Below, in pieces: positions 41,204 through 52,271 of a stretch of 64,000 nucleotides of DNA. Each line of letters opens with the position of its first letter. The first letter of the stretch is position 1. This DNA comes from Candidatus Xiphinematobacter sp. GTDB taxonomy: Bacteria > Verrucomicrobiota > Verrucomicrobiia > Chthoniobacterales > Xiphinematobacteraceae. The notes below the pieces were generated by a model. It was given only the letters and a program-made list of their open reading frames with translations, did not search any database and was not told the DNA's origin. The position numbers and the translations under genes are program-made. The DNA lies in NCBI GenBank assembly GCA_016766635.1, contig CP068473.1, forward strand, positions 554,673-618,672, given 5' to 3'.

Positions 41204-41620
41204 GTGAAATTAAAGAAGACAGGTCGTATCTTTTCTAGAAAGCTCTTTCTTCTGTGTTTGGACCGTGGAAGAGTAGTGGAGGGTTCCGTCATTACGGTGT
41301 TAGATGCTTTGGTAAATGGGAAGATAAATGGGAAACAGCCTCAATGTCTGCAAATCTTGCGTGAACTGGCGCGGCGAATTCGCTTAAAGCTTGCTGGTAG
41401 TCAAGCTAGAGTACAGAGCGCAGTGCCTCTTTCTACCAGGGAGAAAGCACTCGTTAGGGGGAGGCTTGTGTCCTTTTTTAACGAGGAGTTGGAGGTACAG
41501 TTCGAGGATAGCGCCGAGATATTGGGGGGCTTACGTATTCAGATTGGCAGTGAGGTATGGGACGGTACAATCCTGAGCTATCTGGGGCGTGTTTCTTCCT
41601 TTCTTCTAGAAGATGCTTAA
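41204..41620 (+). CDS. atpH: ATP synthase F1 subunit delta (short PVC-type)
   Basis: Couples the peripheral stalk to F1. At 138 aa it is shorter than the ~180 aa E. coli protein. The C-terminal signature SAEILGGLRIQIGSEVWDGTI is intact. The N-terminus (KTGRIFSRKLFLLCLDRGRV) matches the 'ARxxAxxLFxxsxxdGrl' pattern of short delta subunits I recall from verrucomicrobia and planctomycetes, so it is not truncated. The start is GTG 41204. An ATG 14 bp upstream is out of frame. Confidence 0.88.
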   Translation: MKLKKTGRIFSRKLFLLCLDRGRVVEGSVITVLDALVNGKINGKQPQCLQILRELARRIRLKLAGSQARVQSAVPLSTREKALVRGRLVSFFNEELEVQFEDSAEILGGLRIQIGSEVWDGTILSYLGRVSSFLLEDA

Positions 41621-41692
41621 CCGCTCCTTGCTCTACCTTTTTATCTCTTCTCGTAAAGGGGATTGCGGTTTAGTCACCATTTGGGAGGTGCT

Positions 41693-43225
41693 ATGAGTAG
41701 AATTTTGCAGGAGATAGAAGCAAAGATCGAAGGCGTCAAGGCTGTAGGCGCAGCACGGACCCATGTGGGGGTAGTGCAAGAGATCGGTGATGGGGTTGCA
41801 CAGATTGAGGGATTAAGTAAGGTTGTGCTCAACGAGATGCTTGAGTTTCCCCGGGGGGAGATCGGCCTAGCTCTTAATCTAGAAGAAACCAGCATTGGTG
41901 CAATCATACTGGGTGATTACACAAGTATTCGTGAAGGCGATGAAGCCCGCTGCACTGGAAAATTGCTCCAGGTACCTGTTGGGTTAGCTCTTTTGGGGCG
42001 TGTGGTAAACGCCCTAGGCACACCCATCGATGGAAAGGGGCCTATCCCAACCGAGGAGTTCTATTCTTTGGAGCGTAACGCTCCTAGCATTATCCAACGG
42101 CGGCCGGTTACTCAGTCTTTGCACACCGGCATTGTTTCTATCGACGCGATGACACCGATTGGGCGCGGCCAACGTCAGCTAATTATTGGAGACCGGTCTA
42201 CTGGAAAGACTACAATTGCTTTGGACACGATTCTCAATCAGGCTGCACTTAATCAAGCTAGTGCCAACGACCCAAATTTTAGGCCCGTTTACAGCGTTTA
42301 CGTCGCAATTGGGCAGAAGAACGCTAGCATTGCCCGGGTCGTCTCTATCCTAGAAGCGAGAGACGCTCTGCGCTACACTATCGTTGTCTGTGCTACCGCT
42401 TCTGAGAGTGCAACCGCTCAATACATTGCCCCGTTTGCTGGGATGAGCATGGGAGAGTGGTTTATGGAAAGCGGTAGGGATGCTCTGGTTGTGTTCGATG
42501 ATCTTTCCAAGCACGCTGTCGCCTATCGCCAAATTTCTCTTCTGCTAAAAAGGCCATCGGGAAGGGAGGCTTTTCCGGGAGACATCTTTTATCTGCACAG
42601 CCGCCTTTTAGAGCGTTCCGCGCGCCTTAACACAGAAGTGGGGAGCGGCTCATTGACTGCCTTACCGATTATCGAGACACAAGCTGGTGATGTCTCAGCG
42701 TATATTCCAACAAACGTTATTTCGATTACTGATGGCCAAATTTACTTAGAGACCGAGCTCTTCTATCAAGGCATTCGCCCGGCTGTTTCTGTGGGTCTTT
42801 CCGTCTCCCGTGTGGGTTCCGCGGCTCAGGTAAAAGCGATGAAACAAGTTGCTGGAACAATCAGGGGAGATCTTGCTCAATTTCGTGAGTTGGCTGCCTT
42901 CGCACAGTTCGGGTCGGATCTAGATGCAAAAACCCGCCTACAACTAAATCGTGGCCAGCGCATTGTGGAGCTCTTTAAACAACGCCAACATTCCTTGATC
43001 AGTCTTCCCCACCAGGTAATTCTCCTCTGGGTAGCAAAAAACGGATTTTTGGATACCTTGGCAGTAGACCAAATCAACGAGCATAGTGCTAGACTCATCG
43101 AATTCATGAATTCCAGAAAGGATGCGTTGGTAGAAAAAATCTCTATAGCAGACCAAGTGATCGATGACACACTCGAAGAGGAATTAAATCGTGCCATGAA
43201 GGAATTTGCCCAGCTTTTCCCATAA
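41693..43225 (+). CDS. atpA: ATP synthase F1 subunit alpha
   Basis: Non-catalytic nucleotide-binding subunit. The P-loop [13 protein letters not shown] and the alpha signature [17 protein letters not shown] are present. The ATG at 41693 ([14 protein letters not shown]) has a good ribosome site, GGGAGG, 6 bp upstream and replaces the earlier open-frame start at 41663. This gives 510 aa, the usual length. Confidence 0.98.
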   Translation: MSRILQEIEAKIEGVKAVGAARTHVGVVQEIGDGVAQIEGLSKVVLNEMLEFPRGEIGLALNLEETSIGAIILGDYTSIREGDEARCTGKLLQVPVGLALLGRVVNALGTPIDGKGPIPTEEFYSLERNAPSIIQRRPVTQSLHTGIVSIDAMTPIGRGQRQLIIGDRSTGKTTIALDTILNQAALNQASANDPNFRPVYSVYVAIGQKNASIARVVSILEARDALRYTIVVCATASESATAQYIAPFAGMSMGEWFMESGRDALVVFDDLSKHAVAYRQISLLLKRPSGREAFPGDIFYLHSRLLERSARLNTEVGSGSLTALPIIETQAGDVSAYIPTNVISITDGQIYLETELFYQGIRPAVSVGLSVSRVGSAAQVKAMKQVAGTIRGDLAQFRELAAFAQFGSDLDAKTRLQLNRGQRIVELFKQRQHSLISLPHQVILLWVAKNGFLDTLAVDQINEHSARLIEFMNSRKDALVEKISIADQVIDDTLEEELNRAMKEFAQLFP

Positions 43226-43240
43226 GCTACCTCTTCCCTT

Positions 43241-44119
43241 ATGCCAGGTACACGAGAAATTCGGCAGCGAATTAAGTCAGTTAAGAACACCTCACAAGTT
43301 ACCAGGGCGATGCAGCTGGTAGCAGCCTCCAAAATGCGCAAGGCGCAAGAGAGAGTCACCGAAGGGCGCCCCTATGCATCGCTCCTCAGCCGTATGCTGG
43401 AACGCCTTACCGAAAAAGACACCAACTCTTCCTACCATCCACTGTTGGCTCAGCGTGACCTAAACAAGGAACTAGTCCTAGTCCTGTCTACAGATAAGGG
43501 GCTATGTGGTGCTCTAAATACTAATCTGTTTCGTGAGGCTATGGCCCTTAACAGAGAAGTGACACAATTCATTTCCGTGGGAAAGAAGGGCAGTCAATTT
43601 CTAGGCCGTACGGGACGACGTCTCGTCGCGGAGTTTCCACTGCCAGACAGTCCCTCTTTTTTACAAACTAAGACCATTTCAAAATTCATGATTGAAAAAT
43701 TCGTCTCCACCGAAGTCAGTAAAGTCAGTATCCTCTTCCCGAAGTTTGTTAACACCCTTACCCAACAGCCAAGAAAGTTAGTTCTTCTTCCTCTGTCCAA
43801 TTATTATAGCAAAGAGAGAGTTGCCATAGAATGGCCGGAAGCTTCCTCCGAAAACGGCGGAGGTCTTTTTCTTTTTGAACCTTCTCCTAATAAAGTGCTG
43901 GACGCCATCCTTCCCTATTGTGTCCATTTTGAGGTTTACCAGAGGATATTAGATGCCCGTGCTTCTGAGCATAGCGCACGGGTGGTGGCAATGAAAAGTG
44001 CTACTGACAATGCTCATCAACTCATTGAGGACTTGACGCTTGAATACAACAAAGTGCGCCAAGCGGCTATTACTACAGAGCTTCTTGAGATCTCTACCGC
44101 CCAGTTGGCGACAGAATAG
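43241..44119 (+). CDS. atpG: ATP synthase F1 subunit gamma
   Basis: Central rotor shaft. The N-terminus TREIRQRIKSVKNTSQVTRAMQLVAASKMRKAQ and the C-terminal MKSATDNAHQLIEDLTLEYNKVRQAAITTELLEI are the conserved coiled-coil ends that enter the alpha3beta3 ring. At 292 aa it is of normal length. It starts 15 bp after atpA. Confidence 0.98.
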   Translation: MPGTREIRQRIKSVKNTSQVTRAMQLVAASKMRKAQERVTEGRPYASLLSRMLERLTEKDTNSSYHPLLAQRDLNKELVLVLSTDKGLCGALNTNLFREAMALNREVTQFISVGKKGSQFLGRTGRRLVAEFPLPDSPSFLQTKTISKFMIEKFVSTEVSKVSILFPKFVNTLTQQPRKLVLLPLSNYYSKERVAIEWPEASSENGGGLFLFEPSPNKVLDAILPYCVHFEVYQRILDARASEHSARVVAMKSATDNAHQLIEDLTLEYNKVRQAAITTELLEISTAQLATE

Positions 44120-45544
<1,425 letters not shown>

Positions 45545-45549
45545 AAGGC

Positions 45550-45984
45550 ATGGACAAACTATTGCTCGAGCTTGTTACTCCCTCTGAACGTGTTTTCTCC
45601 GGGGAAGTGGAAGCAGTGGTTATCCCAGGAGCAGAAGGTGAACTTGGGATTTTGCCAGGACACTGTCCCCTGTTGACAGAAATTATCCCAGGGGAGTTGT
45701 GCTTCCGAAGAGATGACATGGAGAGCCGACTGGCAGTTGGGGAGGGTTTCGCAGAAATACTACCAAATCGGGTATCAGTTCTAACTGACCTTGCCGTCTC
45801 CGAGGAAAATATTGATGAGAAAAAGGTAGAGGAAGCAGTTCACCGTGCAGAAGCAGCTATGCGGGAAGGACATATGAAAGAGGAGGAACTGGTGTTTGTT
45901 CGTGCAAGCCTTGAAAAATCCGTCGCACAACTTCGACTAAAACGAAGACGCCACGCTAAGGGTGGCAAAAATCCAGTCTCTTAA
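45550..45984 (+). CDS. atpC: ATP synthase F1 subunit epsilon
   Basis: Regulatory subunit that can inhibit ATP hydrolysis. The N-terminal beta sandwich (LELVTPSERVFSGEVEAVVIPGAEGELGILPGHCPLLTEI) is complete, and a C-terminal helical hairpin follows, ending in a basic tail. At 144 aa it is of normal length. It closes the operon. Confidence 0.96.
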   Translation: MDKLLLELVTPSERVFSGEVEAVVIPGAEGELGILPGHCPLLTEIIPGELCFRRDDMESRLAVGEGFAEILPNRVSVLTDLAVSEENIDEKKVEEAVHRAEAAMREGHMKEEELVFVRASLEKSVAQLRLKRRRHAKGGKNPVS

Positions 45985-46088
45985 TCGAGGCCCGCGGCGT
46001 GTGCCAGACAATACATAGTCTGAGCCTCCCGTTTTCCTTCTCCACAGTCCTCTCTGAGAAAGGAGCCGTTGGACATAAGTCGAACTGG

Positions 46089-46161
<73 letters not shown>

Positions 46162-46212
46162 GTGTCAAAAGTCCCACCCTAGAGCAATGCTTAACTTTTT
46201 CAAGTCAACGTT

Positions 46213-46590
46213 TCACCTCCCTCGTGGTCCTGGTCCTTCCTGTCTTCCCCGTGTGGTTTGAACAGCAACAAACTCAGTATAAGGAAGAATGAACTTGCGG
46301 ACACGGAGAGTAAGCCTTCGAATTGGAAATTCCAGTAGCAGTACGTCGGTGACTTCTGCCGCAAGGGTCTCCATCAGCCTCCATTGGCCTACAGCGCACA
46401 GGCTTCGAACTCTTTGTGTAAGGGCGCTATAGTCGACAAACGGCTCGGTACCTTTCTCGGCAGGGGGACTTTGAGGTTGTATCTGAAGGTCGAGCAAAAG
46501 ATGCTGTGGGCAGAGGCGTTCCTCCCTGGTTGTCCCAATACAGGTACAGACAGAAAGCCCACGAATCTGAATGACGTCCTCCCCTAACAT
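46213..46590 (-). CDS. folB: Dihydroneopterin aldolase
   Basis: Folate pathway: splits dihydroneopterin to 6-hydroxymethyl-dihydropterin and glycolaldehyde. It has the family pattern IQIRGLSVCTCIGTTREERLCPQ, then VDYSALTQRV and the active-site METLAAEV. At 125 aa it is of normal size. The C-terminal tail is Gly/Arg-rich. No other folate gene is in the window. Confidence 0.88.
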   Translation of the reverse strand: MLGEDVIQIRGLSVCTCIGTTREERLCPQHLLLDLQIQPQSPPAEKGTEPFVDYSALTQRVRSLCAVGQWRLMETLAAEVTDVLLLEFPIRRLTLRVRKFILPYTEFVAVQTTRGRQEGPGPRGR

Positions 46591-46623
46591 AGGGAAACCA
46601 GAATCCCAAATTCAAATCCCACG

Positions 46624-46641
46624 CGCAAATCACGCAAATCA
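46624..46641. repeat. 9 bp tandem duplication
   Basis: CGCAAATCA occurs twice head to tail, just upstream of folB on its promoter side. Confidence 0.85.
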
Positions 46642-46759
46642 GTGCAGCCACCTCTTCCGAGCTCAGGGCGCCCCTCCGTCTTATTCCCTACCCCATTGTC
46701 ATTGTAGGAGAGGGAGTTCATAAGTTTCCTCTCTGCCAGAACGCGCAGGGATGATTTTT

Positions 46760-47227
46760 TTAGAAACGTATCTCACGAATAAGCCTCCTACCAAACTTTC
46801 CTTGCAGCTTTGTGAGAAGCTGAGACTTCCAAGTGCGATCTAGCTCGTAGCGGATGGAAGGCTGATGAACTCGGACATACAAGATACCTGCTCTCAGACG
46901 TAGGGGCGTGGAATAATTAGCAAAAAACCCTCCCACCATCTCTTGCCAAGACCTGAAAACCGCCTCCTCACGCAGGCACCTATCCCGCAGGTGCTTATCC
47001 AACTCCAGCTTCTGGAACAGTACTTCAAGCGCTTCTCCTATTGTATGCAGAGTTTTTGGACGTCCCCTCCCACTTGTCGACCCCTTCGACCCCTGTAAGT
47101 ATCCGCGCTGCTCGGGAACCACACGAAGCCCACGACGCTCACGCGGCTGCAATCCACCAACCACTTCCACGTCTCGTAGACCACCCTCCTGCCTCTTTAA
47201 GTTATTTTGTCGCAGCCGTATAAGCAC
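46760..47227 (-). CDS. DUF721 / DciA-like protein (putative replicative helicase loader)
   Basis: 155 aa. The C-terminal ~90 residues carry the DUF721 pattern: a helix ending in VFRSWQEMVGGFFANYSTPLRLRAGILYVRV, then QPSIRYELDRTWKSQLLTKLQ and RLIREIRF. DciA proteins of this family load DnaB in bacteria without DnaC/DnaI. The first ~60 residues are Arg/Gly-rich and probably disordered. It overlaps no neighbour; the ferredoxin gene ends 4 bp upstream in the same direction. Confidence 0.8.
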   Translation of the reverse strand: MLIRLRQNNLKRQEGGLRDVEVVGGLQPRERRGLRVVPEQRGYLQGSKGSTSGRGRPKTLHTIGEALEVLFQKLELDKHLRDRCLREEAVFRSWQEMVGGFFANYSTPLRLRAGILYVRVHQPSIRYELDRTWKSQLLTKLQGKFGRRLIREIRF

Positions 47228-47230
47228 CTT

Positions 47231-47464
47231 CTACGTCTCAGAGTCTCCAATAGCCTCCACCGGACAACCTTCCAATGCCTGCTGGCAAAGCTCAATCTCT
47301 TCGGTTGTTTCTGGCTGCTTGTAGACGAAGGAATGTCCCTCATCATCATTACGCCTAAAATTAGCGGGAGCGGTCTCCCGACACAGATCACAGTCAATGC
47401 ATTGATCGTCTACGTAAAACCTTCCGGAAACATTTTCCGGGTACCTATTGTTAAAGTCAGCCAT
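47231..47464 (-). CDS. Ferredoxin
   Basis: 77 aa from ATG 47464 (MADFNNRY...), which I prefer to the longer open frame from 47611 because the extra residues are unlike ferredoxins. Cluster ligands are CIDCDLC with a fourth Cys in QALEGCPVEAI, giving one Fe-S cluster of 4Fe-4S or 3Fe-4S type. It is an electron carrier with unknown partner. It is divergent to hemQ, and mqnC elsewhere in the window is a possible user. Confidence 0.88.
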   Translation of the reverse strand: MADFNNRYPENVSGRFYVDDQCIDCDLCRETAPANFRRNDDEGHSFVYKQPETTEEIELCQQALEGCPVEAIGDSET

Positions 47465-47586
47465 TTTAGATGTCGCTAGACGTGGAAAAAAAGTATTGCC
47501 TGGAAGGGTAAGCCCAAAATAGATAAATAAGCAAGCATTACCGTCTATTTTTCCATAAACCTGACCGGATTTTTTCCCAAGTCCGA

Positions 47587-48423
47587 ATGATAGATCTCCA
47601 TAAGCAAACAATACGTTCTCCTATCGTGCCCAAGGAAGGATGGCATGTTCTGCATTCGTTTTGTCGGATGAACTATGCTCGATGGGAGTCTCTGACGAAA
47701 CAAGAGCGTGCGGAGGCCCGAGAGCATTTCTTATCCGTAGTACAGAGGATTCGCTCAGAGTCAAACACCCAGTTGCTCACGATGAGCATGGTGGGATCTA
47801 AGGCCGATATGGGTTTTATCCTCATTTCTCCTGATCTTCACATGGTGGATTGCTTTACCAAGCAACTTACAAGATCGCTCGGCCCTCAGATTATGGAACC
47901 CATACTGAGTTGGCTATCAATAACTGAACTAAGTGAGTATACAACAACCGAAACGGAATATATGGTGGACTTAAGGAGGAAGGGAAACTCAGAAGCTCAT
48001 TGCCAAAGGCTAGAGGTAAAATTAGCAGACTTCCGCAGCCGGATGACAAAATATTCGCGAGATCGTCTCTACCCTTGTTTACCTGATTGGCCAGTGGTCT
48101 GTTTTTACCCAATGTCTAAACGGCGACACCCTTCAAAGAACTGGTATGCACTAGACTTTGTAATGAGGAAGAGGCTCATGGCTGGACATGCACGTCTGGG
48201 CAGGACATATACAGGGAGGGTACGGCAATTAATTACCGGCTCAACTGGTTTGGACGATATGGAGTGGGGGGTTACTCTTTTTGCGCATACTGTATCGGAT
48301 GTTAAGGAGATTGTTTATGAGATGCGATTCGATTCGGTCAGTGCAGAATATGCGGAATTTGGTGAGTTTTTCATTGGGCTGCAGTTGCTTTCAGACGACT
48401 TGCTCTGCCGATTAGGAATGTAG
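47587..48423 (+). CDS. hemQ: Coproheme decarboxylase HemQ (chlorite dismutase family)
   Basis: Last step of the coproporphyrin-dependent heme pathway: coproheme III is decarboxylated to heme b. The diagnostic motif VVCFYPMSKRRHPSKNWYAL (about residues 174-193) contains the catalytic Tyr and the heme-side Lys/Arg. The C-terminal domain has MEWGVTLFAHTVSDVKEIVYEMRFD and YAEFGEFFIGL. At 278 aa it is of normal length. Chlorite dismutases lack the YPMSKRR motif, so HemQ is favoured. It converges on sctV. Confidence 0.9.
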   Translation: MIDLHKQTIRSPIVPKEGWHVLHSFCRMNYARWESLTKQERAEAREHFLSVVQRIRSESNTQLLTMSMVGSKADMGFILISPDLHMVDCFTKQLTRSLGPQIMEPILSWLSITELSEYTTTETEYMVDLRRKGNSEAHCQRLEVKLADFRSRMTKYSRDRLYPCLPDWPVVCFYPMSKRRHPSKNWYALDFVMRKRLMAGHARLGRTYTGRVRQLITGSTGLDDMEWGVTLFAHTVSDVKEIVYEMRFDSVSAEYAEFGEFFIGLQLLSDDLLCRLGM

Positions 48424-48444
48424 CCAGGGTTTGGAAGCCTCGTT

Positions 48445-50529
48445 CTAGCCAATCTTCCCCAGGGGGCGAATCTGGACCTCTTCAGTAAGTTCCTGATGCG
48501 AAAGAATGGGAACAGTCGGAAGGTCGGCTTCCAACAGCTTCCTCGTGTGGCGTCGGATGTCCATAGATGTTAGGATGACAGGTAAGACGTTGTCTGAATG
48601 GGTCGTCCCGCCCATTAGGTTTTTCGCTGCATTTGCGATGTCGAGCGCCATAGCCGGATCCAGGGCGAGAAAACTCCCGCTTGAGGTCTGTCGGATCGCC
48701 TTACGAATTTCCTCTTCTATTTTGGGTTCAATTAAGTAGGCAGCAAGAATGTTTTTCCCTCTGCTAAAATGGTAAGTAATGTAACGGCGGAGGGCGATGC
48801 GGACGTACTCAACCAGTAATGCGGGATCTTTTTCCCTGCTACCCCACTCCACTAAGGCGTGGAAAATTGTATTTAAATTGCGGATAGAAATTCCTTCCTG
48901 TACCAGTCGTTGGAGTACTTCAGTGATTTTTTGTATTGGTACCACCCGTTGAATCTCACGTGTTACTTCGCCATATTCTTTTTCCATCTTATTGAGGAGA
49001 GTGCGTGTCTCTTGTAAGCCGAGAAACTCCCACGCATGTTTACGCAACATGAGGGAGACGTGATAGGCGAGGAGCTCTGATGGCTTCATAAATGCAATAT
49101 CTGGCTGTTGTAGACTATGGAGGAATGTTTTTGGAACCCAGCTAGCCGGGCGCTGATCGACCGGCTCTACAACGGGGGTAGAATCGATACCTAAACCATG
49201 CAGCCCGGGTAAATCTGCATGAACATAGAGGCTTTCCGGTTGCAAAATGCCCCTGCTTACTGGTACCTCCTGCAGAAGGATCTGGTATGAGGAGCTGTGG
49301 AGCTGCTTAAAACGAAAATGAATCTCAGGAAATGGCACTCCTAGCTCAGTGTGGAGTGCCCTGTGCACTTTGGCAAACTCGGCACTAAATTCTCGTGGTG
49401 CAATCTGCCGTTGAATGTCCTGGTCGATGTCCACCAATATCCCTGTAGGGAATATAGATTCATCGTCTTCTCGGTCTTCCACTTGGGAAGAGGAAGCGCG
49501 CGGAAGTTGCCTCTGCATGGCAAGCGCTGTCGGCCTAGCCTTGACAAGGCCGCGCTGCAGAGCGATGCCTAGGGTGGTGACGGCGACCGAGATTACGACA
49601 AATTGCAGCTTGGGAAATCCGGGAATCATCGAGAAACCGCCCAGTATGACTCCACCAATGATCACAGCTTTTGGTACCGCAGATATTTGTTTAAAAATGT
49701 CAGTTCCCAAACCGCTGCGTTCGTCTGAACTGACTCGTGTAGTGATCATGCCAGCCGTGATGGAAATAAGTAGTGCTGGAATTTGAGAAATAAGACCATC
49801 CCCGATGGTCAATACGGAATAAGTAGTAATCGCCTGGCTTACCGCCAGGCCGTTTTGGAACACCCCGATACAGATGCCAGCAGTAATATTGATAGCAACA
49901 ATAATAAGTGAGGCGATAGCATCTCCCTTGACAAACTTCATGGCGCCATCCATAGCCCCAAATAGTTGACTTTCCTTTTCCAGGACCCCACGCCTATGCT
50001 GTGCTTCTCGAATATCAATAACACCTGCACGCATATCAGCATCAATGCTCATCTGCTTGCCAGGCATGGCGTCTAGAGTAAACCGTGCTGCTACCTCTGC
50101 CACCCGTTCCGCTCCCTTAGTAATAACGATGAACTGGATAATAAGCAGGATCAGAAACAAGACCGCACCCACTACAAAATTCCCTCCAACCACAAAGTTG
50201 CCGAAGGTAAAGATAATCTCTCCAGCAGAAGCCTCCATGAGGATCATTCGAGTTGAAGTAATATTAATTGCTAGCCGAAATAGCGTCGTGATGAGTAGAA
50301 TGCTGGGGAACGTGGAGAATGATAGGACCCCAGGGACATAGATGGCCATCATTAAGAGTATCACAGAGAGCATGAGGTTCAGCGTGATTAGCGTGTCCAA
50401 TAACCACGCGGGCACCGGCACTACTAGCAGTAGGACGATGCAGATAATGATGGCGGCAATGTAGATGTCGCTGTAGCGCCGCTGATTTCTTAGTACAAGG
50501 GAGTGCACCTTTTTCAAGAACTCTTTCAT
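48445..50529 (-). CDS. sctV: Type III secretion export gate SctV (FlhA/LcrD/InvA family)
   Basis: Nonameric export gate in the inner membrane. Residues about 20-330 hold the multi-helix membrane domain with the FHIPEP-type block GNFVVGGNFVVG and VITKGAERVAEVAARFTLDAMPGKQMSIDADMRAG. The C-terminal ~350 residues are the cytosolic ring domain, ending in EEVQIRPLGKIG as in virulence SctV proteins. Flagellar FlhA differs in this tail, and no flagellar gene is nearby. At 694 aa it is intact. The start is ATG 50529 with no strong ribosome site. It is the last gene of the minus-strand type III island. Confidence 0.93.
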   Translation of the reverse strand: MKEFLKKVHSLVLRNQRRYSDIYIAAIIICIVLLLVVPVPAWLLDTLITLNLMLSVILLMMAIYVPGVLSFSTFPSILLITTLFRLAINITSTRMILMEASAGEIIFTFGNFVVGGNFVVGAVLFLILLIIQFIVITKGAERVAEVAARFTLDAMPGKQMSIDADMRAGVIDIREAQHRRGVLEKESQLFGAMDGAMKFVKGDAIASLIIVAINITAGICIGVFQNGLAVSQAITTYSVLTIGDGLISQIPALLISITAGMITTRVSSDERSGLGTDIFKQISAVPKAVIIGGVILGGFSMIPGFPKLQFVVISVAVTTLGIALQRGLVKARPTALAMQRQLPRASSSQVEDREDDESIFPTGILVDIDQDIQRQIAPREFSAEFAKVHRALHTELGVPFPEIHFRFKQLHSSSYQILLQEVPVSRGILQPESLYVHADLPGLHGLGIDSTPVVEPVDQRPASWVPKTFLHSLQQPDIAFMKPSELLAYHVSLMLRKHAWEFLGLQETRTLLNKMEKEYGEVTREIQRVVPIQKITEVLQRLVQEGISIRNLNTIFHALVEWGSREKDPALLVEYVRIALRRYITYHFSRGKNILAAYLIEPKIEEEIRKAIRQTSSGSFLALDPAMALDIANAAKNLMGGTTHSDNVLPVILTSMDIRRHTRKLLEADLPTVPILSHQELTEEVQIRPLGKIG

Positions 50530-51177
50530 AAGGGAGGGATGTGGTATTCTGTGGAGAACTGGATGGAGCTAGAGCCTCTCATTAAGGAGTTCGTGATCAA
50601 GCGCGGTAGGTGCCTGACCGGAGAGGACCGGGTGGTTAGGGCAATGGGTTCTTGCTAGAGAAAGTAAAAAAGTAATCACAAGCCCTCTTGGTTGCTCCCT
50701 TGGAAAGCAGTTTGCCTACAGAAGAGGCCATCGAAAAAAACGATAGAGATGGGACATGGCTGTAATGGGGATCTCCTTTTTAGCCCCACGGCGGGCCGCA
50801 GGTAGAAGGTTTTGCTTTGCTCTTGTGGACATTCCTCGGTTCAGATGAAGAGATCTAAAGAGATCTAATCAAAAAGGTTAGCGGCTTTTCCATGTGGATG
50901 TTCGTGTTATGCTAAGCGTGCGTGCATGGGGGGATGCGCTCTTCCCGTATTTTCTTTCCGTTATTTCCGTTACTTAAAGGCACTTTTCTATAGAGAATCT
51001 TCTGCAGAATCTCTGCATGCCTCCTGGATTATCCCCCCTCAATGAGGGGGAGTGTGCAGAGATGGTTCCTAGACACGCCTGTTCCATAAGCCTTGGGGGC
51101 GTCTCCATCAGAATGGAAATTCCCTCTCGGATTGTCTCCGAAGGCAGGGCCCTTCTTGACATGTCTGAGCAAAGTTA
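50530..51177. other. 648 bp between the type III chaperone and sctV
   Basis: No credible gene is found. The small open frames here (for example 50974-51162 minus) match nothing I know. It contains an 8 bp inverted repeat CCCCCTCA/TGAGGGGG (51034-51050), a 10 bp tandem duplication AGAGATCTAA x2 (50849-50868) and a 9 bp one, TTTCCGTTA x2 (50955-50972). It could be a lost gene or a separate promoter region for sctV. Confidence 0.5.
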
Positions 51178-51540
51178 TTACGGTGGACATACTCTCCTGA
51201 ATACCTTACCTAGAAGCTCCAGTCCTTGGTAAAGGCAATGAGCGGTGGCTTCTCGCTGGGAAAAGAGAAGCCCGACCCCGAAGCGGTCTGGGTTTTGTAT
51301 CCAGACTCGTATGGTCTCCTCAGGGAGGGAATAGAAGTGGGTTGCACTAAGGAGCTCCAGGAGGATCTCCTTGCTGGGGGGGCATTGGGTCTTACCTAGC
51401 CGCATCAGGAGGTAGCCGTTCTTGTGGGAGAGGTCGAGCTCTCCCAGAGGTTCTATGCGCAGACGCATAGACTTCCCGGGGGGGAGCACCAAGTTGGATA
51501 GCCCCAACAGAGCTCCAAAGTCTCTTAGCGCTTGTTCCAT
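51178..51540 (-). CDS. Type III secretion chaperone, CesT/SycE-like
   Basis: 120 aa. The architecture matches class I chaperones: an N-terminal helix (MEQALRDFGALLGL), then strands (SMRLRIEPLGELDLSHKNGYLLMRLGKT) with the typical 'i.id....i.l......l.l...l' pattern. A final amphipathic helix (ATAHCLYQGLELLGKVFRRV) follows. Such chaperones form dimers that bind the N-terminus of an effector or of the gatekeeper SctW. It lies 36 bp downstream of the C-terminal sctW segment, so SctW is the likely client. Confidence 0.72.
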   Translation of the reverse strand: MEQALRDFGALLGLSNLVLPPGKSMRLRIEPLGELDLSHKNGYLLMRLGKTQCPPSKEILLELLSATHFYSLPEETIRVWIQNPDRFGVGLLFSQREATAHCLYQGLELLGKVFRRVCPP

Positions 51541-51576
51541 GAGAAGGCAGAGTGGGAAAGTTTGCGCCCGGCTCCG

Positions 51577-52125
51577 TTATCCTTCTAGAATGACGGCGTT
51601 GTCGAGGGCATCCTGAATGGCGTGAAGCATGTCCTCTCGTTGTTCTGGAGCTCGGAACAGTCTCATGGGAAAATCATGGACCTGCTGATAGAGCTTGGTG
51701 AAAAAGTAGATGTGAGCTTGCGGGGAAGGAGGAACCTGCGCCTGGTTCGCCAGTTCGTGACACCCTTCCGCCGTAGGTGTGTCTCGACTCAGCATTTTGA
51801 GGAGTGTCTGCAACAAAGCATCTGCACGATCTAATTCTGTTCCTCTCAGAGGAGTTGCAGAATTTTCTCCCAAGAAATCCCGATCGATGGTAGTCAAGAG
51901 ACGTTTGGTACATTCAAGTTCCTTGACTAAGGAACGGACGAGACATATGCGATCATTGAGCATGTAGAGGAAGGCAGGTTCCTTACTGGGAACCGGTCTA
52001 TTTAAATCCTCTGCCAGGGCGTCAAGAAGAAAATCCATGGATGCGTAAATGGATCCTAAGGTAGCGTCTTCTTCAAGGAATTTCTGAGACCCTATTCTTT
52101 TTGGTTGCGCCGTTTTTTGTTCCAC
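51577..52125 (-). pseudogene. sctW: SctW gatekeeper, C-terminal half plus TyeA domain (split gene)
   Basis: 182 aa. Residues about 15-85 (TLGSIYASMDFLLDALAEDLNRP and onward) match the second half of the HrpJ domain, like ILFLQKALSADLQ of Yersinia YopN. The C-terminal ~50 residues (FFTKLYQQVHDFPMRLFRAPEQREDMLHAIQDALDNA) match TyeA. So this is the tail of a YopN-TyeA fusion. It lacks a natural start; the GTG at 52125 has no good ribosome site, and the frame is open upstream only to a stop at 52159. The N-terminal half is the next ORF upstream. It may still be translated separately. Confidence 0.75.
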
Positions 52126-52271
52126 CGTACGAGCTCTTTGGGCAAGTAGAGCAGAGGGCTAAGGGGCTAATCTACAGCCGAATCCGCCTTTTATCTCGGA
52201 TGTACCCCCCTGAGGGCAGTGATCTGTTCCTATTTCTGCCTTTCTCTCTCTGCTGTCTAGATTTTGTAGGT

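Noticed and set aside
41204-41620. atpH as a truncated gene
   Set aside because: Both ends match the short delta subunits known from PVC bacteria, so the length is natural.
48445-50529. Flagellar FlhA instead of SctV
   Set aside because: The C-terminal ring domain and its ending match virulence-type SctV, and the neighbours are a YopN/TyeA homologue and a CesT-type chaperone.
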